Below are positions 55,441 through 64,000 of a stretch of 64,000 nucleotides of DNA, piece after piece. A program made the translations under genes and the position numbers. The notes under the pieces were generated by a model. It was not told the origin of the DNA and did no database searches. It saw only the letters and a list, made by a program, of their open reading frames with translations. How positions within the stretch are numbered: position 1 is the first letter of the stretch; every line of letters begins with the position of its first letter. The stretch lies in assembly GCF_035046505.1 (NCBI RefSeq), contig NC_089830.1, positions 24,096,284 to 24,160,283 on the forward strand, written 5' to 3'. The stretch is from Tiliqua scincoides. Its lineage: Eukaryota; Chordata; Lepidosauria; Squamata; Scincidae.

Positions 55441-58400
55441 CTAGTCCTGCCTCATCACGATCTTGTGGAAGAAGAAAACAAGAGTAATCCCGACGGATGA
55501 AAACTGCAACCACTGGGGAAGTAATGTCCGTGCCAGGAGCCACTGAAAGGCAAATGAAAAGAAGGAAAATGCTGAGCAAGGCTGAGTGAGGCTTTTCTCT
55601 GAGCAAGAGGTGTATTTATTATTATTTATTTATTGGAGTTGCGATCTGCCTTTCTCCCTGGGGGGCACCCAAGGCGACTAAGGAGTAGAGTTTGGGGGAT
55701 GTAATGAGGCCGCAGCCTTATTAGCCAGAACTGGCTTCAAATTTATTCCCTCCCCCCCAGGAAACGCTTGGTTCTGGGAGGAGGCCAGAGGCACAGATGC
55801 CCCAAATTCTCTGTTACAGAATTCTCAGCATCCTCACAAGCTGCATTTCCCAAGGCCCTCGGAGAGGAAACCAACTAATATCAGCAGGGCCGGCCCATCC
55901 ATGAGGCCAACTGAGGTAGCTGCCTTGGGTAGACTGATAGGAGGAACTCGCCTTCATGTGTTCACCGGCTTCTGCTCCCCTCTGATCTATGCCTGAGACT
56001 TAGCAGAGCTACTACTGCATTAATGGCACACAAACTGATAATAGTTCTGCAAGCTCCATATCTCACCTACTGAGGCGAACTGCAGACTCTCCTATTGCAT
56101 TTTGTAATATGAAAAACAAGTGGAGGTGGGAAATAAACTACCCACAACTAAATAACGTTTGGACTTTGCCCCAGAGGCAGACCAAGAATATGTTGGTGTT
56201 CACATTTTTTGCATAGAGCAGGGGTTTACAAACTGGGGCGTCACCCAAAGGCCCTGCCCCTTAAGGATCGCGTTGCTCAGGGGACAAACCACTTCTGGTT
56301 TTGCGGAGGTGGGGCGCCATCAGGCCTTTGGCATCCCAGGCCCTGAATTGTTATAAGCCAGGATGTGGCAGGAGGGGCCTTGATGTCCAGGCCTGGTGTG
56401 CAATGTAAAGGAACAGTTGCACTGTATATGTGGCTGATTAGCAATCAGCTGCACCTGTTGCAGGTGGGAGTCACGTGACTTGGGGAGAAATGTGTGCTGA
56501 GTCACGTAGGCAATGGAGGAATGGTGCAATGCACCACTGGACAGCCAATCAGAGTGGGTCTCAAGACTGTCTTGTGACTATGAGGTCGCCCTACTCTGAT
56601 TGGCTGGCCCCAGTATATATGGGGCAAGCATAGACTCCTGGGTGTGGGTTGTTGTGGGGGAGTTTCTGCGTGCTGTGCTGCTGGTTTGTGTACTGATTTG
56701 GACTGCCTTCTCGTGACTGTGACCTGCTGTATCCCTGACTTCTGGACCGTTTGACTGACTACTCATCTGCCTGCTCCTTCACCAATACATGCTTCTGCAA
56801 CAAACAAGCCTGTGGCTGCTTCTTTGGCTCTGTTTGGGATCGCCTGCTTCTTGTGCTGTCTTCCTAAACTCCGTGCCACTTTGCTATCGGGAAAGCTATC
56901 CTCCCCTGCTGCCCTGGCAGACACAGTCATTCCACTTACACTTTCAAAGCTTCAGGGAGGCTGCAGATGGTCACGCAGGGCTCCCCGCACCCCCGGGAGC
57001 CTGCAGGAGGCTCCGGTAAGTACAGCCAAGCGCCTGCAGCCCCCCTGAGTGGCGCAATCCTGGTGATTACAACACTGCCTTCCCCCCACCCCCGTTGCCT
57101 CCCCCCCACCCCCCACAAGGACTTAGAGCAGTTCAAACCCCCCTAGAGAGTTTGAAAACTGCTGGCATAGAGGATAAAAAACAAACAAGGGTTTGCTGCT
57201 GTCCATTAATCTACCTTGCAACCCACACTGAACATACCTGAATGCTGTGCATAAGCGTGCCCGAGGTCCTGTTGGTGAGCCCCACAGTATTCAAGGCCTT
57301 GTGCGCAAACACATCTGCCGGTATCTTCCCACATTTTGCATACTTGGGAGTCATATTGGTGTCAACAACAGCAGGCAGCACACTCTGCGGAAGAAAGGAG
57401 CATTACAGCGGGAGACCATGTCTGAATCCAGGCTTGTCTTCTCCAGCTGAGGATTCCTCAGGACAGGAGCTGGGAACTGCAACCTGAGGTTCAAGCGGCA
57501 GAAGGTTCTGGGCAGGAGATCTAGGCTCCAAGTACTTTTTTCCCAGGCCTTGACAATCTGGAGGCTTCATATTCTGACTGCCAATCAATGGATATGGCCT
57601 GGCAAAATGCCAATCCAGGCTTTCACAAGTTACTGTACCATTGGTTGAATGGTACATCTTTGCAGACACTGTCCCATTTGTTACTTCCAGTTCCGAATCA
57701 CTGGGGAATTAGTGATGGGCTGCCTCTTAGTTAGGCAGCTTCTGATAATTGCAAAAATAGCGGAGGGGGGGATTAATTGTCGCCTTCCCTTCATCATTTT
57801 CATCTCTTCTGTTTACGGTAAAACAACACTAGCACAAGATAATTGCATCTGCAGAGAACCGTCCAGCTGAGCTCTTTCGTGTGGTGTAAAAGGCTCTTTC
57901 AGCCTTTTACATCTGGCCCCCCTACTGGTGGGGAGGAGCACGCGGAAGCTCGCTGTGACGAGTTTGCAAGACACTTTGCAGAGAAGGTCGATCAGATTCG
58001 GCATGACTTGGATGCCGCTGTGGACATGTCTACTGATGTCCCTGGGGCACCTGTCTATCCTGCTATTTGGGATTCCTTTCAGCTTGTAGAGCCTGAGGAT
58101 GTGGACAGGATTCTCTGGAGTGTGAGACCTGCTGCTTGCCCGCTCGACCCGTGCCCAGCATGGTTAATTAGGGCTGCCCGGGAAGGGCTGGCCGAGTGGA
58201 CGGGGAAGGTGGTGAACTAATCTCTGAGGGAGGGGGTGCTCCCGCCTGCCTTGAAGCAGGCGATGGTTCGCCCCCTCCTGAAGAAGCCCTCCCTGGATCC
58301 CACTAATTTAAATAACTTTCAGCCGGTCTCGAATATCCCATTCCTGGGCAAGGTGATTGTGCGGGTGGTGGCGTCCCAGCTTCAGAGGGTACTGGAGGAA

Positions 58401-61400
58401 ACGGATTATCTGGACCCATTCCAATCTGGCTTCAGGCCGGGGTTCGGGACGGAGACTGCCTTGGTCGCCTTAGTGGATGACCTTCACCAGGGGATGGACA
58501 GGGGGAGTGCAACCCTGTTAGTCCTGCTGGGACTCTCGGCGGCATTCGACACCATCGACCATGGTGTCCTTCTGGGCCGGCCGGCCGGGTTGGGGCTTGG
58601 AGGCACTGTTTTGAAGTGGTTCCGCTCCTTCCTGGCTGACAGATCCCAGAAGGTGGTGCTGGGGGATGCCTGTTCGGCACCCCGACCTCTTAGGTTTGGG
58701 GTGCCGCAGGGTTCCATCTTATCCCCCATGCTTTTTAACATCTACATGAAGCCGCTGGGAGAGATCATCCGGGGGTTTGGAGTGGGTTGCCACCAGTACG
58801 CTGATGACACCCAGCTTTATCTCTCCTTTCCCCCTGATTCTGAGGAGGCGGTTGGGGTCCTGGATCGCTGTCTGGAGGCGGTTAGGGACTGGATGTGGGC
58901 AAACAAGCTGAAATTAAATCTGGATAAGACAGAGGTGCTCTTGGTTAGGAAATCTACAGCTCGGGTGCTGGTCTATCGTCCTGCTCTGAATGGGGTTGCA
59001 CTCCCTCTGAAGGAGCAGGTCCGCAGCTTGGGGGTTCTCCTGGATCCACAGCTGCTCCTGGAGTCCCAGGTGGCGGCGGTGGCCAGGGGAGCCTTTGCTC
59101 AGCTTCGGCTGATTCACCAGCTGCGACCGTACCTGAGCTGCGCGGACCTAGCCACAGTAACCCATGCCCTAGTGATATCTAGATTAGATTATTGCAATGC
59201 GCTCTACGTGGGGCTGGCTTTGAAGATGGTCCGGAAATTACAACTTGTACAGAACGCAGCTGCTCGTGTGGTTGCCGGGGGCACGTCGGTTTGACTCTGT
59301 AGAGCCGTTGCTCTGGTGGCTACACTGGTTGCCGGTTCTGTTCCGGGCCCAATTCAAGGTGCTAGTTTTGACTTTTAAAGCCCTTTACGGCTCGGGTCCG
59401 GGGTATTTGACGGACTGCCTCCTTCCTTACAATCCGGCCTGTGCTCTTAGATCTTCTGGGGGGCCCTTTTGACTGTGCCGCCACTAAGAGATGTGAGAGG
59501 GGTGGCGGCCAGGAAGAGGGCCTTCTCGGTGGTGGCCCCCGAACTGTGGAATACCCTCCCCTTAGAACTGAGAACTGCTCCCTCGTTGCTAACGTTTCGG
59601 CGTGGACTGAAGACCTTTTTATTTCAAAAAGCTTTTAATTGTTGACAGGCTGGCTGGCGTTCTTGCTTTTTATATGAAAATCCACGGGGTTTGTTTTGTT
59701 TTTAGCTTTTTAATCATTGTAAACTGTTTTTAACTGTTTTTCATGTTGTATTTTTCAAATTGTTTGTTAGCTGCCTTGTGTGCCCGTTGGGCAAAAAGGC
59801 GGGGTACAAATTAATAAAATAATAAAAAATAAAATAAAATAATAATAATGATGGGGAACTAGTAATTAAAGCAAACTTGCTTCCTCCTCTCCTCTGCCCT
59901 GCCTCCAGATACTAAAGTTGCTTAACTAAGGACGCAAGCCTGTCCTGGGGTTGGGCCGGCGCAAATGTGCCGTAAAGCATGTTTGCGCCTCCTCGTGCTT
60001 TGGCTGGCGCACGGACACATACTGGCCAACCTCCGCGCCGACTTGGGGAGGGGCCTCGCATCAGCCAAGCTTGGCCGACGCATGGCTCTGGGGTGTGTGG
60101 GAAGGAGGCGGGAGGGAGGTATTCTGTGGCAGGGGGAGGGCAGGGGAGGGCAGGGGGAGGGCGGTCCTGGGGGCGGGTGGGCGGGGAGCAGGAGATGGGG
60201 CTGGGACCGGGCAGTTATGATGGATCCCAAACCCCGTTCCCGAGCAGCATAGCGCTCTCCTCGAACATGCCACTGAGGAGACCCATAGGGGCTGCAGTGG
60301 CTTACCTGGGGGTAAGGGGAAGAGTTTCCCCTTGCCTCTGGCTGAGCCACTTTGAGCCCCTATTTTATGCCGGATACAGCGCAGGCCTCCTGGTCTGCCT
60401 GTTGCAGCACAAGATAGGATTGCGCTGCAGGAGATAGGTCATCACTGAGCCCCTGACCACAGGATATACAAAGTGAAATAAGGAGTAAAAAATAAGTAAT
60501 TTTTTAACTGGGAGAATTTTGCCAAGCCCTGTTGAGTGATTGCCACAAGTCCGACTGTCCTTTGATTCCTTGGGATAAGAACAAGAGGCTCAATCAACAA
60601 TACCTGCACAATGATGCCTTTGGAGCGGTATTCTCGGTCCAACCCTCGCGCGAAAAGATCCAGAAATGTCTGAAACAGAAGCAGAAAAATCAAGGTCTGA
60701 GGGTGGAAATAACTCCACGGGCACTTAGGGTGAGGACATTGGCTCCCATTCTCATAGCCACATTTGCAAAAGATGGTTAGACCTCAACTGACAAGGGCAC
60801 GATCAAGCTGCATGTTCCACTTATTATATGAAAAGCAGATTATTTGGAGGTCATGAAGTAGAGGGAGACAATGGAAGTAAGAAAGCCTGGACCTTCAGGT
60901 ATAGGGCTACAGAGGTGTACATGCTCCTCACCTTGGATGCAGCATATATCTGTTGCAGGGGCATAGGACGACGGGCAAGTATCGAAGATATGTTTATGAC
61001 AATCCCCTTCTTCCTACAGAGAGAGTCATTCTGGTGAGTTAGAGCAACACCTGCCCTTCCCTAAGGAATCCAATGCAAACCGGGATTCTCCAAAATATTC
61101 CAGAGTGTTCCAGAGTGTAAAGGATTGCCTTTACAGCAATCAAAGAGCCCTTGTGGCACCAGAAAGACTGTGACCCCAAGGACTGGAAAAGAGCAAATGG
61201 AGACAAGCAAATATCTCTTTCTAGCTAAGTATGCTACATCAGTACTTCTCTATCACAACTATGTGATTTGGCCAACCAACCATTTTGGGTTCAATGTTCC
61301 AGGGACCAGAACCATCTCTGTGCTATTTATTACTACTGTTCCTTTCTTTCCTGCAAATTTGCCACAGATGAGCTTTGTCCCTCTTTTTTGGAGCAGAGGG

Positions 61401-61734
61401 TTCTGTCCACACATCTGCTCATGATACTTTTTTCCTATACTGTTGACAACCCCAATCAAAATCCAGTTTCCTTGGAGGAAGCAGAAGCCCTCACAGGTGT
61501 CATTCTGGAATACTGTACAGGCAGGTTCTGAGGGGTGCAGATTCCCTCCTTGCCTACCTGGCAACCATCTGAGGAAGGATGATCTGTGTCATCTAGGAGA
61601 ACAAGAGCAGTGACACACAGTCAGTGATGGGAAACGGGGCCCAAGCACCTTCCCCTTCCATGTCCCGTTTCCATCCATACATCACCCACCTTCAATGTCG
61701 AAAGTATATTGCAGTTCACGAAGTCAGGTATATA
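55441..61734 (-). CDS. Copy C: HSD17B3-like gene, exons 6-11 (5' part beyond window)
   Basis: Minus-strand exons 61690-61734, 61558-61592, 60932-61013, 60604-60669, 57238-57384 and 55441-55542, with the lengths and phases of gene A exons 6-11, intact splice borders and a TAG stop. Catalytic residues are kept ('[20 protein letters not shown]' then K). Compared with copy B there are 18 replacement and 2 silent codon differences, including Y-to-W and K-to-M. Intron 9 holds an L2 and an LTR-like insert lies in intron 10. Exons 1-5 should lie right of 64000 if present. It may be a functional paralogue; expression is not shown by sequence. Confidence 0.8.
56313..56925. mobile_element. LTR-like insertion only in copy C, fossil
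   Basis: About 610 bp break the sequence 'GGGGCGC...TCATTCC' that is continuous in copy B (about 47235). It has CCAAT boxes in both orientations (about 56546 and 56598) and a TATA-like 'CAGTATATATGGGG' (about 56612), consistent with a plus-strand LTR promoter. Possible TG and CA ends are at 56348 and 56922. Confidence 0.45.
57841..59850 (+). mobile_element. 5'-truncated L2 LINE in intron 9 of copy C
   Basis: It is absent at the matching point in copy B (about 46632). RT pieces (57843-58220; 58236-59294, 352 codons; 59245-59472) include '[14 protein letters not shown]', '[17 protein letters not shown]', '[17 protein letters not shown]' and '[14 protein letters not shown]'. An in-frame stop near 58220 and a frameshift near 59280 make it more decayed than the L2 in gene A. 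Tail 'GTTGGGCAAAAAGGCGGGG' plus A-rich repeats. Confidence 0.85.
59929..60436 (-). mobile_element. Harbinger-like MITE in intron 9 of copy C
   Basis: Inverted equivalent of 46052-46551, with 'GGACGCAAGCCTG' at one end and 'GATAGGATTGCGCTG' at the other. Confidence 0.65.
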
Positions 61735-62147
61735 CTGTAAGAGACGGAAAAGAAGTGTGACTGTCTTGGTTGTTGTCTTGTCACAAAGCTTCTGGCAGTT
61801 GATGAGAGACCAAGGGGGCCTTGACTTTCCAGACCACCTGGGCATCTCTCCACATCCTTTGGAGCGTCACAGGACACTTCAGCTAGTAAAAGGTGGAGAG
61901 AAAGAGCGGCCACAGTCTGAATTTGACAGAAGTAGAGCCTGAGTCTTGAAGACTTGAATTCAAGGTTTGTTTTAAAATGTATTGACTTTAGTTAAGCTCC
62001 ACTTTTCAATCAAAATAGTGTCCTTAAAACAACCTGCTTCGTTGGTCACGGCGTTTACTGGCTCCTCCATGCAAGAGAGGGATGTTTCAAAGACAAGACA
62101 GAGGCACAAGAAGCTTCCACTCAGTCACAGCCTCTCCCTGTTTGTCT

Positions 62148-62860
62148 CTTGGGATCATTAGAAAAGGTATTGAGAACAAAATGGCTAATATAATGCCATT
62201 GTACAAATCCATGGTAAGGTCACACCTATAGTATTGTGTCCAGTTCTGGTTGCCGCATCTCAAAAAAGACATAGTGGAAATGGAAAAGGTGCAAAAGAGA
62301 GCAACTAAGATGATTACTGGGCTGGGGCACCTTCCTTATGAGGAAAGGCTAGGGCATTTGGGCCTCTTCAGCCTAGAAAAGAGGTGCCTGAGGGGAGACA
62401 TGATTGAGACATACAAAGATATGCAGGAGATGGACAGAGTGGATAGAGAGATGCTCTTTACACTCTCACATAACACCAGAACCAGGGGACATCCACTAAA
62501 ATTGAGTGTTAGGAGAGTTAGAACAGACAAAAGAAAATATTTCTTTACTCAGCATGTGGTCAGTCTGTGGAACTCCATGCCACAGGATGGCGTGATGGCA
62601 TCTGACCTGGATGCCTTTACAAGGGGATTGGACAAGTTTCTGGAGGAAAAAGCCATTATGGGGTACAAGCCATGATGTGTATGTGCAACCTCCTGATTTT
62701 AGAAATGGGCTATGTCAGAATGACAGATGCAAGGGAAGGCACCAGGATGAGGTCTCTTGTTATCTGGTGTGCTCCCTGGGGCATTTGGTGGGCCGCTGTG
62801 AGATACAGGAAGCTGGACTATGGCCTGATCCAGTGGGGCTGTTCTTATGTTCTTATGTTC
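62148..62860 (+). mobile_element. CR1 LINE, C-terminal ORF2 part, shared with copy B
   Basis: Same insertion and same borders as 43653-44364. The 141-codon frame 62250-62675 remains open. Confidence 0.85.
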
Positions 62861-63436
62861 TCTCACATCCAGTGCCTCACCTCTTCAATCACAGGCAGCT
62901 GTTTGCCCATCCAAATGAGGGCAAAGACCAGAAGCCAGATCTGATAGCACAGAGTGTGTTTCCTAATCATCTTGAGAACTGCCCTATCTCGAAACTCCTA
63001 CCATTCGGGACAGGAGGCAAACCATCCTTTTAAGTTGCAGGGCAGTCCGGGAGGGGATCGGGAAGTGCTGAAAGGTTCCTCCCTCCTTTTCTGATTCTTG
63101 TCAAGGAGATTAAGCAACAAAGAGTCCTGTGGCACCTCTGAGCTGAAGATGTTTAAATCAGGACACGCCTCAGTGGGTTACAGACCATTTCATCTGATCC
63201 TATCAGTGAAATCCACAGTGGAATAGGGAAGATGTGTGTGGGTGGAGGGTACGAAAAGTAAGGCTAAAAGCAGTAGAATGTCAACTTCCTTGAAAATAAG
63301 AAGCCCCTGAAAAGCCAGGAAGACAGAGGGGACCAGATTTCAGTAAACCTCTATGCATGTCTACAGCAAACCTGCTCCCAGGTGAGCATATATAAGATTG
63401 CAGCCATAGTACTGTTCATGGTTAAGGTGCACAAAT

Positions 63437-64000
63437 TAGGGCGCAATCCAAACCTGCAGTGAAGCAGGCAAGCCAGGAGGCTTGCGCTGCATCCAATGTG
63501 GGTTTGCAGGTAGCAGCGGCTCAGCCAGGGGCAAGGGGAAGCTCTTCCCCTTACCCCTGGGTAAGGGCTGCGCGCCCCTATGGGTCTTCTTGGACCTGTG
63601 CCACCTCTGGAGGTGACGCAAGTCCAAGGAGAACGGAGTGGCTTGAAGCTTGAAGTTGCTCTGTTTGCCCCGGAGACGGGGGTTGGGATCCGGCATAACC
63701 GCCTGGTCCTGCTCCCAGCCCCGCTCCCGGCTCCCCACGCGCCAGCCCCTGGGCCCGCCCTTCCCATACCCAGTAACGCCCCCTCCCGCCCCCTCCCCAG
63801 GCCACCCCACACCTACCTTTGCCGCTTATGTCGGTGCGCTCAGGCTGACACAAGCGGCTGTGCGGGAGCTGCAACAGAGGCTTCTGTCTCCCTCCGCGCA
63901 TTGGCGCATCTGGATGCGCTGACCTAGCTCCCACTCATGGAGGCACAAATGTGGTTTACGGCACGTTTGTGCCCTCCAGGGCCACCTATGCCGGCATGAG
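63437..64000 (+). mobile_element. Harbinger-like MITE, runs off the window
   Basis: It starts 'AGGGCGCAATCCAAACC' after TTA and matches the GC-rich MITE family. Not present at the corresponding place in gene A (28455), so it is a later insertion. Confidence 0.6.

Larger units (their letters stand above)
53195..63436. repeat. Inverted-duplication arm C
   Basis: Reverse complement of arm B from 63305 to 53195, lengthened by C-only insertions (CR1, ~475-bp retroposon, LTR-like insert, L2). Beyond 63305 it still matches the gene A intron 5 region (28455-28600), so the duplicated block extends past the assembly-gap edge in B. Confidence 0.9.

Noticed and set aside
1-64000. CRISPR arrays, tRNA genes, bacterial-type operons
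   Set aside because: The repeats seen are microsatellites, minisatellites and transposons; gene structure is spliced and eukaryotic, and no cloverleaf with intact boxes was found outside SINEs.

Overview
This is vertebrate nuclear DNA, most likely from a squamate reptile. The clues are CR1, L2 and I/Vingi-like LINEs, a 5S-rRNA-derived SINE, tRNA-derived SINEs, hAT and Harbinger-like MITEs, tyrosine-recombinase retrotransposons (Ngaro and DIRS) and AAT microsatellites. The only host protein-coding family I can support is a short-chain dehydrogenase/reductase close to 17-beta-hydroxysteroid dehydrogenase type 3 (HSD17B3-like). Everything else is mobile or repeated DNA, or a short stretch I cannot assign.

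Layout. 1-7.6 kb: a fossil Ngaro element with an SGNH-hydrolase-like part lies inside an I/Vingi-like LINE; hAT and SINE pieces sit in the same LINE. 7.7-9.1 kb: a 5S SINE, a hAT MITE with a perfect 8-bp target duplication, and a lone minus-strand first exon of an HSD17B3-like gene. 9.7-16.2 kb: a minus-strand DIRS fossil carrying a ~475-bp retroposon, a solo LTR, a SINE tail and a CR1 tail. 16.3-23.2 kb: a 200-bp tandem array leading into a TATA/AATAAA-bearing, LTR-like end, interrupted by a nearly complete ~5.3-kb LINE. 24.7-41.0 kb: gene A, an apparently intact 11-exon, 315-codon HSD17B3-like gene. 43.2-49.15 kb: copy B (exons 6-11, plus strand), just right of a 200-N assembly gap. 53.2-63.4 kb: copy C (exons 6-11, minus strand), an inverted duplicate of B; its exons 1-5 would lie beyond the right edge.

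The three copies date one another's insertions. The L2, the 3-kb LINE and two hAT elements are present only in A. One CR1 and a 'CAGGTATGCCCC'-type repeat are shared by B and C but absent from A. A second L2, another CR1, a ~475-bp retroposon and a promoter-bearing LTR-like insert are only in C. So A split from the B/C ancestor first, B and C then formed by inverted duplication, and further insertions followed.

The most interesting signal is in the host genes. By hand count, the B and C coding exons differ at 22 of 477 bases (18 amino-acid-changing codons, 2 silent), while the introns I compared differ at about 1.3%. All splice sites, stop codons and catalytic residues within the compared exons are kept. 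Coding sequence diverging faster than introns suggests diversifying selection in a lineage-specific steroid-dehydrogenase cluster.
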